Shown: positions 8,220 to 16,391 of the stretch, piece by piece
Position numbering within the stretch: the stretch's first letter is position 1
How the letters are laid out: every line of letters starts with the position of its first letter
Assembly: GCF_027497215.1 (NCBI RefSeq)
Contig: NZ_CP114904.1
Coordinates: forward strand, 1,674,001-1,738,000
Direction: 5' to 3'
Origin: Micromonospora sp. WMMD812
GTDB taxonomy: Bacteria > Actinomycetota > Actinomycetes > Mycobacteriales > Micromonosporaceae
Length of the DNA stretch: 64,000 bases
Notes under the pieces: generated by a model
Told to the model about the DNA's origin: nothing
Databases searched by the model: none
Seen by the model: the letters and a program-made list of their open reading frames with translations, nothing else
Made by a program: the position numbers and the translations under genes

Positions 8220-10259
8220 ATGCCGCTCAGCCGTCGATCGCTCCTCGCCGGAAGCTGCCTCACCGGTGCAGCCCTGGCAGTAGGCCACGGATCGCTGGCG
8301 GCGCCAGCGTTCGCGCAGGACGACCAGGAGCTCACCCCGACCAGTTTCGGTCCGGCGTCCTTGACCGCCGCCGTCCGCGGCGCCGCGGTCATCGGCGACA
8401 GCGTCTTCATCACCTCCCGGTTCAACACGCCCGAGGCGAAGATGCGGCTGGGTGAGTACGGTGTCGCCACCGGCGAGATGCGCAGGATCGACGACCTCGA
8501 CATCCCGAGCAACGGTGGGCAGAAGCTCGCCGCCGACGGCCGGTACCTCTACATCGGCCCGGCCGGCAGCGCGTACGTCTACCGGTTCGACCCGCAGAGC
8601 AGGGAGCTGGTGGCCTGGGCGCGGGCCGGCGGCAGCACCACCTGGTACTACGACATGGTCGTGCACGGCGAGCACCTCTACCTCGGCACGTACCCCGACT
8701 GCACGGTCAAGCGGGTCCGGCTGGCCGACGCCACGATCGAGACGTACGGTCGCATCTCGACCTCCCAGTACGCGGCGGCCGTCGCGGTCGACGACGAGTA
8801 CGTCTACGGCGGTTCAGCCGCGCCCGGCACCCTGCTGATGTGGCCGAAGGCCGGCGGCACCCCGATCGACCTGACCGCGCACCTCAGCGCCTCCCCCGTC
8901 GGCATCCTCGACATAACGGTCTCCGACGGCGTCATCTACGTCGCCAGCGGCCGGCAGCTCATCTCCTTCCGCCGCGACGGCTCCGACCGGGTCTCCCGGG
9001 ACATCCCCGCCGAGGACCGCTACATCGACCAGGTGACCGTCGGCAGCGACGGCACGGTGTACGCGTTGACCCGGCTCACCACCAACCTGTACGAGGTGAC
9101 CGCGGACGGCCTGGTCAAGGTCGGCCAGCCGCTCGCCGACGTGGAGAACCAGCTCCTCACGCCGCTGCCCGGCGGCGCCCTGCTCGGCGTGAGCGGCCTC
9201 GGGCACGTGTGGCGAGCGACGCCGAACGGCACGGCCAGCGTGTGGCAGACCGCCACTCGGGGCTTCGGCTACCCGGAGACGATCCAGTCGATGATGCGGC
9301 ACACCCGCAACACGATCTGGGTGGGCGGCCACTACGCGATGACGGTGCACCGCCCGGAGGCTGGCACCAGCCGCCGGTTCGACGTCAACGGCGAGGTCAA
9401 GGCGATGGCCGAGGGGAAGGCCGGCACGGTTTATGCCGGCCTCTACCCGAGCACCCAGATCGTGGCGATCGACCCGGCCAGCTTCGCCGTCAGCGTGCTG
9501 GGGCCGCTCGGCAACGAGCAGCTACGCACCAAGAGGATCCACGTCGACCGGCCCCGCAACCAGCTGATCGTGGCGTCCAGCCCGCAGACCACCAAGCACA
9601 CGGGCGCGCTGACCTTCGTCGACCTGTCCGACAACACGTTCGAGGCGCACCGGGAGTTCCTGCCCGAGCAGAGTGTGATGGACGTGGTGGTGCAGGGCAC
9701 CACGGCGTACATCGCCGGCGACACCTACGGCGAGGGCACCACCGGCCCGATCCGCAGGACCGCGCAGGTGGCCGCCGTCGACATCGTCACCCGCACGCTG
9801 CTGTGGCGCGAGGAGATCAAGCCGGACTGGCAGTCGTACGAGAGCCTGTACGTCATCGGGAACCTGCTCTACGCCATGGGCCGGCGCCCGCGCGGGGCCT
9901 GGTTCGCCTACGACCTGACCATCCGCACGATCGTGATGGAGGGTGACCTCGGCGGGTACGGACAGTTCAACGGGGTCGACGGCCGGGTGTTCTCCTGGGT
10001 GCACTGGACCAACGACATCTGCGAGCTGCCGACCGTCCCGGGCGGCGAGGTGACCACGCTGTACGACAACGTGCCGCGCGGCTGGTACAACAACCCTGCC
10101 TTCACCTTCACCCCGGACGGCAGGTCGACCTGGGGGATGCTCGGTATGGACCTCGCCCGCTTCCCGTTGCCTCGCGGTAGTCGGCAGCGGGACGGCGTTC
10201 CGGCCTCGTCGTCCGGCGGGCACGCGGACGACGAGGGCCGGTCGGCCCCCGTGCCGTGA
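8220..10259 (+). CDS. Tat-exported beta-propeller protein, paralogue 1
   Basis: The 679-residue protein opens with a Tat signal (SRRSLLAGSCLTG, hydrophobic core, cleavage near AFA-QD). The rest is repeated short beta-blades of the form YLYIGPAGS, LYLGTYPD, YVYGGSAA, VYAGLYPS, typical of PQQ-like/WD-like propellers; the length is enough for two propellers. It shares with the proteins at 27032 and 29002 the start FGPASL, motifs such as IWVGGHYAMTVH and YIAGDTYGEGTTGP, and the overall plan, so the three are paralogues. The C-terminal 30 residues are Ser/Gly/Arg-rich and look unstructured. It probably acts outside the membrane in binding or cleaving the substrate of the locus; no catalytic residues can be named. 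An operator copy lies 22 bp upstream. Confidence 0.85.
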   Translation: MPLSRRSLLAGSCLTGAALAVGHGSLAAPAFAQDDQELTPTSFGPASLTAAVRGAAVIGDSVFITSRFNTPEAKMRLGEYGVATGEMRRIDDLDIPSNGGQKLAADGRYLYIGPAGSAYVYRFDPQSRELVAWARAGGSTTWYYDMVVHGEHLYLGTYPDCTVKRVRLADATIETYGRISTSQYAAAVAVDDEYVYGGSAAPGTLLMWPKAGGTPIDLTAHLSASPVGILDITVSDGVIYVASGRQLISFRRDGSDRVSRDIPAEDRYIDQVTVGSDGTVYALTRLTTNLYEVTADGLVKVGQPLADVENQLLTPLPGGALLGVSGLGHVWRATPNGTASVWQTATRGFGYPETIQSMMRHTRNTIWVGGHYAMTVHRPEAGTSRRFDVNGEVKAMAEGKAGTVYAGLYPSTQIVAIDPASFAVSVLGPLGNEQLRTKRIHVDRPRNQLIVASSPQTTKHTGALTFVDLSDNTFEAHREFLPEQSVMDVVVQGTTAYIAGDTYGEGTTGPIRRTAQVAAVDIVTRTLLWREEIKPDWQSYESLYVIGNLLYAMGRRPRGAWFAYDLTIRTIVMEGDLGGYGQFNGVDGRVFSWVHWTNDICELPTVPGGEVTTLYDNVPRGWYNNPAFTFTPDGRSTWGMLGMDLARFPLPRGSRQRDGVPASSSGGHADDEGRSAPVP

Positions 10260-10268
10260 CGTCGTCGT

Positions 10269-11468
10269 TCACGCCACCGCGGGGGTCGGCCCGGTGTAGC
10301 CGCTGCTCCACCGGAACCGGTTGTTCGGCTGGGCGTACTCCTCGATGACGTGCGCGATCCAACCCGCCGTCCGGGCGACTGCGAAGATCACCTCCGCGGC
10401 GCCCAGCCCCATGCCGGTCGCATGCGCCAGCACGGCGAGGGCGAAGTCGACGTTGGGCAGGGCGTCCCGCCGGGCCGCCGTGGTGACCAGGTCGTCGACG
10501 GTCCGCCGCAGGTCGCCGTCGACCGGCATCTGCGTGATGAGATCGAGCAGGGCTGCCCCGCGCGGGTCGCCCTCCGGATACAGCGGGTGCCCGAAGCCGG
10601 GCAGCTCGCCGGTCCGCAGCCACTCGGCGATCGCGGCGGACGCCCCGTCCTGCAGCGCGGCCTCGATGAACCGGTAGACGCTGCTGCCGACTGCTCCGTG
10701 CATCGGCCCGTCCAGCGCACCGAGACCCGCGAGCACCGCCGCGTAGGGGTTCGCCCGGGTCGACGCCGCGACGCGTACCGCGATGGTCGACGCGGCCAGG
10801 TCATGGTCGGCGAGCAGGACGAGTGCGGCGTTGAGCGCTCGGACACCGTCCGCGGACGCCGGCGTGCCGGTCAACCGGGACCACAGGCGGGTTGCCAGGA
10901 GGTCGTCCGGTGGTGTGCCGCCCATGAGGGGCAGGGCGTCGACCATGGTGGACAGCAGCGCGGGCGCGAGGGCCGTGACGGTGGGCGGCGCCAGGTCGAA
11001 GCGCAGCGGGTCCGTCGCGGCCGCGACGGCCACGATCACCGGCAGCCGGTCGAAGGGCCGGGCCCGGGCGGGCAGGTGGTCGCCGGCCCGCCGGGCCCGA
11101 TCGAGGGTTTCCGCGGACGCCACGAAGGCGTCGCGGTGCCGCTCGCCCGTCCAGAGCCAGTGCGCGACCTCCTCGAACGGGGTCACCGGTGCGAGCTTCG
11201 CGGCGTCCAGCCCCCGGTAGTGCAACCGCCCGTATGCGATCAAGGTGGTGGCGGTGCGCATTGCCGGGGCGACATCGCGTTCCGGCCGGGTCGCCTGCGT
11301 ACGGGCGGCCAGCCGCTCCACGTCGGCCAGCCGGAAGCGGCTGATCCGCTCGCCGGGAACCTTGACCCTGTTGAGCAACCCTCGACTGACGTACGCGTAG
11401 ATGGTCTCCGGCTTGATGCGCAGGCGGTGCGCGACCTCGGCGGTTGTCAGCAGTTGATCCCCGGACAT
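10269..11468 (-). CDS. Citrate synthase-like protein with N-terminal HTH domain
   Basis: The 399-residue protein begins with an excisionase/MerR-like helix-turn-helix (LLTTAEVAHRLRIKPETIYAYVSRGLL, 6-32), then a citrate synthase domain. Catalytic signatures are visible: LLADHDLAAST (first His), GFGHPLYPEGDPR (second His) and LPNVDFALAVL (Asp). The family is known in actinomycetes as a fusion of a DNA-binding-like domain with citrate or 2-methylcitrate synthase. It stands divergent from a second citrate synthase, and the short gap holds a 13-bp palindrome that this HTH could recognise. Whether it is an enzyme, a regulator or both is unknown. Confidence 0.88.
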   Translation of the reverse strand: MSGDQLLTTAEVAHRLRIKPETIYAYVSRGLLNRVKVPGERISRFRLADVERLAARTQATRPERDVAPAMRTATTLIAYGRLHYRGLDAAKLAPVTPFEEVAHWLWTGERHRDAFVASAETLDRARRAGDHLPARARPFDRLPVIVAVAAATDPLRFDLAPPTVTALAPALLSTMVDALPLMGGTPPDDLLATRLWSRLTGTPASADGVRALNAALVLLADHDLAASTIAVRVAASTRANPYAAVLAGLGALDGPMHGAVGSSVYRFIEAALQDGASAAIAEWLRTGELPGFGHPLYPEGDPRGAALLDLITQMPVDGDLRRTVDDLVTTAARRDALPNVDFALAVLAHATGMGLGAAEVIFAVARTAGWIAHVIEEYAQPNNRFRWSSGYTGPTPAVA

Positions 11469-11485
11469 GTGGCCATGCTCTCACG

Positions 11486-11498
11486 TTGATTGAATCAA
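11486..11498. promoter_or_regulatory. 13-bp palindrome between divergent citrate synthase genes
   Basis: TTGATT-G-AATCAA is a perfect inverted repeat in the 68-bp gap between the two divergent genes. The A/T content contrasts with the surrounding GC-rich DNA. It is a likely operator, possibly of the HTH-carrying citrate synthase (inference). Confidence 0.6.
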
Positions 11499-11536
11499 TG
11501 TTGACTGGCGCTGTCCGCCGGCGCGACGCTGCCCGC

Positions 11537-12673
11537 ATGGCTGACACCACCATCACCGTTCCGCGCGGGCTCGCCGGCGTCGTGGTCACCGACACCACGA
11601 TCGGCCACGTCCGCGGCGACGAGGGCTTCTACCACTACCGGCAGTACTCCGCCATCGACCTGGCGGAGCGCCGGACACTGGAGGACGTCTGGGCGCTCCT
11701 CATCGACGGTTCCCTCCCCACCGAGCCCAAGGCGCTGCACGAGGAGATCGCACCCCTGCGCCACGTCCCGCCCTCGGTCGCCGCCGCGCTGCCCGGCATC
11801 GCCGCGGCCTCGACGGCGCAGGACCCGATGGGCGGGCTGCGCGCCGCGCTGGCCGTCGCCGGCCTCGCCGCCGGCGCCCGCCCGCTGTACGACACGTCGC
11901 CGGCCGAGCGGCGGGCGCAGGCCATGTCGCTCTGCGCGCTCACGCCCAGCCTGCTGGCCGCGTTGTACCGCCTGCGGGCAGGGTTGGAGCCGATCGCGCC
12001 GCGCGACGACCTGTCCCACGCGGCGAACTACCTGTACATGATCAGCGGTGAGGTGCCGTCCGAGCATCACGCCCGGGCGGTCGAGCGCTACCTGATCGCG
12101 ACCGTTGATCACGGTTTCAATGCGTCGACATTCACGGCCCGTGTCATCGCCTCCACCGGCGCCGACATCCACGCCTGCGTCGGCGGCGCCCTCGGCGCGC
12201 TGTCCGGCCCCCTGCACGGCGGAGCTCCCAGCCGGGCCCTCGACACCCTCGACGCCATCGGCTCCATCGAGCGGGCCGACTCGTGGTTGCGTTCGCGCAT
12301 CCTGAACGGGGAGCGGATCATGGGGTTCGGGCACCCGATCTACCGGACGGAAGACCCGCGCTCACGCATGCTCAAGGGGATCGCCCAATCCCTCGGCGGG
12401 CAGCTCGTGGACCTCGCCGTGGCCGTCGAGGAGCGGGTCCTGTCGTTGCTGGCGGAGTTGAAGCCCGGCCGGGAGCTGCACACCAACGTGGAGTACTACG
12501 CGGGCGTCGTCATGCACCTGTGCGGGCTGCCCCGGGAGATGTTCACGCCGACCTTCGCCACCAGCCGGGTCATCGGATGGTGCGCGAACGTGCTGGAACA
12601 GGCCGAGGACTCGAAGATCATCCGGCCGGACTCGCGGTACGTGGGCCCACGCCCGCCCCAACCGCTGCCGTGA
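11537..12673 (+). CDS. Citrate synthase (citrate synthase 2 / methylcitrate synthase type)
   Basis: The 378-residue protein begins MADTTITVPRGLAGVVVTDTTIG, close to the usual start of small actinobacterial citrate synthases, so the ATG at 11537 is preferred to earlier in-frame codons in the promoter. The active-site blocks are present: ATVDHGFNAST (first His), MGFGHPIYRTEDPRS (second His) and NVEYYAGVVMH. In the last block the usual catalytic Asp is Glu, as also occurs in this subgroup. It condenses acetyl-CoA or propionyl-CoA with oxaloacetate. It is divergent from the HTH-citrate synthase and ends at a hairpin shared with the convergent amidohydrolase operon. Confidence 0.9.
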   Translation: MADTTITVPRGLAGVVVTDTTIGHVRGDEGFYHYRQYSAIDLAERRTLEDVWALLIDGSLPTEPKALHEEIAPLRHVPPSVAAALPGIAAASTAQDPMGGLRAALAVAGLAAGARPLYDTSPAERRAQAMSLCALTPSLLAALYRLRAGLEPIAPRDDLSHAANYLYMISGEVPSEHHARAVERYLIATVDHGFNASTFTARVIASTGADIHACVGGALGALSGPLHGGAPSRALDTLDAIGSIERADSWLRSRILNGERIMGFGHPIYRTEDPRSRMLKGIAQSLGGQLVDLAVAVEERVLSLLAELKPGRELHTNVEYYAGVVMHLCGLPREMFTPTFATSRVIGWCANVLEQAEDSKIIRPDSRYVGPRPPQPLP

Positions 12674-12685
12674 TTCCCCGGCGGC

Positions 12686-12738
12686 CGCGAGGCGTTGCGG
12701 GGCCGTCCGGCAACGCCTCGCGGGCGCTGCCGGACGGC
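12686..12738. terminator. Bidirectional terminator with two alternative stems
   Basis: A 13-bp perfect stem (12686-12698 with 12710-12722) sits between convergent genes. A second, 11-bp stem (12702-12712 with 12728-12738) shares bases with it, so only one can form at a time. No T-tract follows, as is usual in actinomycetes. Confidence 0.6.
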
Positions 12739-12764
12739 GGTCCGCCGCCTCAACCGCCGGCTCG

Positions 12765-13508
12765 TCAGACCGTGTCGAAGGACAGATCAAGCCGGAACAG
12801 TTCGGCGGCGTTGCGCCAGGCGACCCGCTCGGCCAGCTCGGGCGACAGATCGGCGGCGAGCACCGCCCCGTATGCGGCGGCCGGGTCGATCAGGGTGGCG
12901 TCGGTGCCGAAGAGCAACCGGCGCGGGTTCACCGCCGCCGCCACCGCGGCGAAGCGACCCGCCTCCGTGTGCGAGAAGCACGGCTCCAGCCAGAGCCGGT
13001 CCACCCCGTTGGCCGCCTCGATGGCGTGCCGCCAGCCATTCGCGCCCATGTGCCCGGCGATGGCGCGCACTCCGGGGATGTCCGCGACCGCCTGGGCCAG
13101 GTCGAGCGGCGTCGCGTCCCAGGTGTGCACGAGGGCGGGCAGGTCGTGCGCCGCGGCCAGTTCCAGGGCCGCCCGGGTCTGCACGGAGTTCGCCGGCGAC
13201 CCGGTGTAGTCGGTGTGGATCTTCACGCCGACGAACCGGCCGGTGGGCAGCAGGTCGCGCAGGTCCCGTTCGGCGTCGTCCAGCCGGCGCGGGTTGATCG
13301 TCAGGTAGCCGAGCAGCCGGTCGCTGCTCTCCAGCACCCGGGCCATCGCCCGGTTGCCGCCGGCGACGTCGTAGATCACCGCTTCGGTGGCGGAGACCAC
13401 GGCCAGGTCGATGCCGTAGCGGTCCATCACCGCGAGGTTGGTCGCGACCGCGCCGACCTCCATGCTGAAGAACCACGGTCCCCAGTGGGCGTGGACGTCG
13501 ATGATCAT
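12765..13508 (-). CDS. Amidohydrolase-family metal-dependent hydrolase (AHS2 type)
   Basis: The 247-residue TIM-barrel protein starts IIDVHAHWG, the D-x-H-x-H metal motif of the amidohydrolase-2 family. It continues with GVKIHTDYTG, LVHTWDATP (metal His), IAGHMGANGWRHAIEAA (metal His) and LLFGTDATLIDPAAAYG (metal Asp). All ligands expected for a mononuclear enzyme of this group are therefore present. It is the last gene of a four-gene operon whose members each overlap by 4 bp (13505-13508 here). In this setting it could remove an acyl group or open a lactone or lactam of the sugar being degraded; the substrate is not identifiable. Confidence 0.85.
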   Translation of the reverse strand: MIIDVHAHWGPWFFSMEVGAVATNLAVMDRYGIDLAVVSATEAVIYDVAGGNRAMARVLESSDRLLGYLTINPRRLDDAERDLRDLLPTGRFVGVKIHTDYTGSPANSVQTRAALELAAAHDLPALVHTWDATPLDLAQAVADIPGVRAIAGHMGANGWRHAIEAANGVDRLWLEPCFSHTEAGRFAAVAAAVNPRRLLFGTDATLIDPAAAYGAVLAADLSPELAERVAWRNAAELFRLDLSFDTV

Positions 13509-14245
13509 CGGGCCAGTCCCAGGATCCGGCGGGCGTTCCCACCCGTCACCGCCGCGACCGCGGACGGGCTGATCCCGGCCCGGGCCAGCCGCAGCCGCGG
13601 CACGACGGGCTCGTAGTACGGGGTACGGGAGCCGTAGAGCAGGCGCTCGACGCCGACGTGCGCGGCGACGGTCTCCAGCGCGTCCGGGGAGTTGAGCAGC
13701 CGGGTGGAGGTGTGGAAGCCCGGCTCGTCGCGGGCCACCACCACGAAGTCGCCCAGGTGATAGAAGTGCGTGTCGAGGAAGACCACGGTCGCGCCGCGCA
13801 GCGGCCGCCAGAACCGGCGGACGTCCCCGCCGGTGAGGACGACCAGGCCGGCCTCGGCGGCCCGGCGGGCGACGTGCCGTACGGACGGGAAGTCCGCCTC
13901 GACGCGCTGCTCGTCGGGGAACAGCCGCACGGCCCGGAAGCCGTGCTCGGCGAGCCGGACGACCTCCCGCTCGGCGCCGAGCGGGTCGCGCAGGTCCAGC
14001 CCGCCGACCGGCAGCACGCCGGGGCCGGCGAGGGCGGCCACCTCGTCGTTGCCGCTGCGCACGTCGAACAGGGCGGCGCGCAGGCTCGCCACGGCTGCCC
14101 GCTCGACGCCGTTGGCGGCCAGCCTCTCGGCGACCGCCGCCGGCTCGCCGGTGGGCCCGGGCCGGTCGGCGTACCGGCCGACGAGCACGTCGATGTCGAG
14201 GGTGACCGGCGGCAGGTCGCCGGCCACGAACGGGTTGTCGTTCAC
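13505..14245 (-). CDS. Amidohydrolase-like protein lacking the N-terminal metal motif
   Basis: The GTG at 14245 overlaps the upstream stop (GTGA), which fixes the start and gives 246 residues; longer open sequence upstream is shadow. The fold resembles the neighbour at 12765, with VERAAVASLRAALFDV, FRAVRLFPDEQ, VVFLDTHFYHLGDF, a gene-end block LLYGSRTPYYEP and a closing NARRILGL. But the first strand reads TLDIDVLVGR where HxH is expected, and the terminal strand reads YGSRTP where FGTDxP is usual. Two metal-ligand sites are thus changed. It may work as a non-catalytic or differently metallated partner of the intact enzyme. Confidence 0.75.
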   Translation of the reverse strand: MNDNPFVAGDLPPVTLDIDVLVGRYADRPGPTGEPAAVAERLAANGVERAAVASLRAALFDVRSGNDEVAALAGPGVLPVGGLDLRDPLGAEREVVRLAEHGFRAVRLFPDEQRVEADFPSVRHVARRAAEAGLVVLTGGDVRRFWRPLRGATVVFLDTHFYHLGDFVVVARDEPGFHTSTRLLNSPDALETVAAHVGVERLLYGSRTPYYEPVVPRLRLARAGISPSAVAAVTGGNARRILGLAR

Positions 14246-15138
14246 CCGCGGCCCGCCACCCGCAGCACCCGGTCCCGGTCGCCGTCGGGCAGCGGCGGTG
14301 CGTGCGGGTCGTCCGCGTGGCTCGCCGGGATCCGCGCTTCCTCGGCGGCGATCCAGAGCATGCGCTGCACGTACCCTTCCATCGGTTCGGTGAAGGTGAC
14401 CTGGGCCAGCCGGTCGAGGTCGGCGGAGGCGGTGAGGAACTCGTCGTAGCGCTTGTCGGCGTAGGCCCGCAGCACCCGGGCGGTGACCGGGACCGCGGCG
14501 GCGGCCAGTCCGACGAGGGCCGCCTCGGCGCCCCACATCAGCGACGGTCCGAACATCCGGTCCTCGCCGGTGACCGCCAGCCGGTCGGCGTGGTGCGCGG
14601 CGGCCAGGGCCGTCTGGCAGGCGAGGGCGTCGTGCAGCCGGGCCACCTTCACCCCGGCGATGCCGGGGTGCCGCAGCAACTCGGCCAGCGTGGGCTCGGC
14701 GTACGGTCGCAGGTAGAGGTCGAAGGCGAACATCGGCAGGCCGGCGGCGTGCCAGAGCGCGTCGTGGTGGGCGACCGGGTCGTCGTCCACCGGGAAGACC
14801 AGCAGGCCGGCCGCGCCGAGGGTTGCCGCCCGGACCGCCTGCGCGGCCACCTCGTCGGTCCGTTCCCCCGGCCGGCCGCCGACGCCGACGATCACCGGCG
14901 CCCCGGTGTCGACGGCGCGGCCGATGACCAGGTCGCGGGTGGGCTCGTCGTGGTACGGGCCGCGCCCGGTGTGCGCGAGCACCGCCAGGGCGTCCGCACC
15001 GTCGGTGACCAGCCCTCGCAGATAGCGGTCGAGTACGTCGGGGTCGGCGGCGCCGGTCGCGTCCACCGGGGTGGCGGTGGCGGCGATCAGCCGCCAGCGC
15101 AGCCGGTCGCGCAGTGCGGCGGCGATCGGCGCGATCAT
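14242..15138 (-). CDS. DHDPS/N-acetylneuraminate lyase-family aldolase
   Basis: The 298-residue protein has the (beta/alpha)8 plan of the DapA/NanA family: LIAATATPVDATGAADPDVLDRYLRGLV at the start, APVIVGVGGRPGERTDE, AAGLLVFPVD, LPMFAFDLYLRPY and GIAGVKVARLHDA, where the Lys is at the Schiff-base position. The usual GTTGE loop reads AHTGRG, so the substrate differs from pyruvate plus aspartate semialdehyde. Start ATG at 15138 overlaps the aminotransferase stop and its own stop overlaps the next start, each by 4 bp. It likely performs a retro-aldol or dehydratase step on a keto-acid intermediate (inference). Confidence 0.85.
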   Translation of the reverse strand: MIAPIAAALRDRLRWRLIAATATPVDATGAADPDVLDRYLRGLVTDGADALAVLAHTGRGPYHDEPTRDLVIGRAVDTGAPVIVGVGGRPGERTDEVAAQAVRAATLGAAGLLVFPVDDDPVAHHDALWHAAGLPMFAFDLYLRPYAEPTLAELLRHPGIAGVKVARLHDALACQTALAAAHHADRLAVTGEDRMFGPSLMWGAEAALVGLAAAAVPVTARVLRAYADKRYDEFLTASADLDRLAQVTFTEPMEGYVQRMLWIAAEEARIPASHADDPHAPPLPDGDRDRVLRVAGRG

Positions 15139-16310
15139 GAGGTCACCGCGGCGCGGACGGCCTGGGCGATTTCGTCGACGTGCGCGTCGGTGTACCGCTC
15201 GTTCCAGTCGACCACCAGCAGCGTCCGCTCGATCATCCGCTCGGCGACCGGGAATGCCCCGGGTCCGTAGGCCGGCAGCCGGTCCGCCGGTGGCACGGTG
15301 AGCGGGAAGCGGGAAGCGCCGTAGACAGGGGCCTCGGTCAGCGCCGGGGCGTAGTGCAGCGGCTGTTCCAGGTAGCCGGCGCGGGCGGGTATGCCGGCGG
15401 CGTGGAGCTTCCCGGCCACCTCGTGGTTGGTCAATGGCGGGTCCAGCACGATCGGGAACAGCCACCAGGCGTGCGCGTCCACGTCCGCTGGCAGGTGCAC
15501 GCCGGGCAGGTCGGCCAGCGCGTCGACCAGGCGCCGGGCGGTGCGCCGCCGGTCGGCGAGCACCCCGGGCAGCTTCGCCAGCTGGGCCCGGGCGACGGCG
15601 CCGGCCAGTTCGGTCATCCGGTAGTTCAGGCCGAGGCCGACGTGCCGGCGGGCCTCGTCGCGCGGCCAGCCCTTGTCGGCGAAGAGTCGCATCCGGCGGG
15701 CCAGCACCGCGTCGTCGGTGACGGCCAGGCCGCCGTCGCCGCAGGTGATGTGCTTCCACTGCTGGAGGCTGAAGCAACCGATCGCACCGGCCGTGCCGGC
15801 GAGGGTGCCATCGGGGTAGCGGGTGAGCCAGGCCTGGGCGCAGTCCTCGATCAGCGGCACGCCGGCGGCGTCGGCGACCGCGCGCAGGTCGGCAGCGGCG
15901 CCGAACAGGTGCACCGCGAGGATCGCGCGGGTGCGCGGACCGATCGCGGCGGCGACCGCCGCCGGATCCAGGTTGCCGGTGTACGGATCGACGTCGGCGA
16001 ACACCGGTACCGCGTTCTGCGCGAGAATGGGCGCGACGGTGCCGAAGTCGCTGATCGGAGAGGTGATGATCTCGTCGCCCGGATCCGGTGCGACGGCGGC
16101 GACGGCCAGGTGCAGGGCCGCCGTTCCCGAACTGGCGGCCACCGCGTGCGACACTCCATGGCGGTCGGCCATCTCGCGTTCCAGGGCGCGGACCTCCGTG
16201 CCCCAGACCGAGCTGAGCATGCCCGACTGGAGCACCCGGCTGACCGCGGCCAGCTCCTCCGCGCCGATCGTCCGGCCGCTGGCGTCGGCCATGCTGGGAA
16301 ACGAGGACAC
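15135..16310 (-). CDS. DegT/DnrJ/EryC1/StrS-family PLP-dependent sugar aminotransferase
   Basis: The 391-residue protein shows VLQSGMLSSVWGTEV, VAASSGTAALHLAVAA, ITSPISDFGTVAPIL, FADVDPYTGNLDP, VHLFGAAADL, IEDCAQAW (PLP Asp and Gln) and FSLQQWKHITCGDGG with the Schiff-base Lys. A GTG start at 16310 is chosen because GGGAGG precedes it by 4 bp. Family members transaminate keto-sugars bound to nucleotides, or free cyclitols. As the first gene of a catabolic operon, this one may run in the deaminating direction. A weak copy of the regulon palindrome lies at 16331-16352, shared with the divergent regulator. Confidence 0.88.
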   Translation of the reverse strand: MSSFPSMADASGRTIGAEELAAVSRVLQSGMLSSVWGTEVRALEREMADRHGVSHAVAASSGTAALHLAVAAVAPDPGDEIITSPISDFGTVAPILAQNAVPVFADVDPYTGNLDPAAVAAAIGPRTRAILAVHLFGAAADLRAVADAAGVPLIEDCAQAWLTRYPDGTLAGTAGAIGCFSLQQWKHITCGDGGLAVTDDAVLARRMRLFADKGWPRDEARRHVGLGLNYRMTELAGAVARAQLAKLPGVLADRRRTARRLVDALADLPGVHLPADVDAHAWWLFPIVLDPPLTNHEVAGKLHAAGIPARAGYLEQPLHYAPALTEAPVYGASRFPLTVPPADRLPAYGPGAFPVAERMIERTLLVVDWNERYTDAHVDEIAQAVRAAVTS

Positions 16311-16330
16311 GTACCCTCCCGGGCTACAGT

Positions 16331-16352
16331 AATACCGGGCCTGACCGTAATC
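16331..16352. promoter_or_regulatory. Regulon palindrome, copy C (degenerate)
   Basis: The right half GACCGTAATC is intact. The left half AATACCGGGC matches the inverted consensus at about six of ten positions. It lies between the aminotransferase operon and the divergent regulator, 21 bp from the aminotransferase start and 39 bp from the regulator start. Confidence 0.5.
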
Positions 16353-16391
16353 TTGTGCTGCGATCAATGCAACCCCCGACAGGAGGCAGCG

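Noticed and set aside
15180..16391. Upstream extension of the regulator frame to 15180
   Set aside because: This part is antisense to the aminotransferase; AGGAGG at 16381 and the start of the sensor domain support the GTG at 16392.
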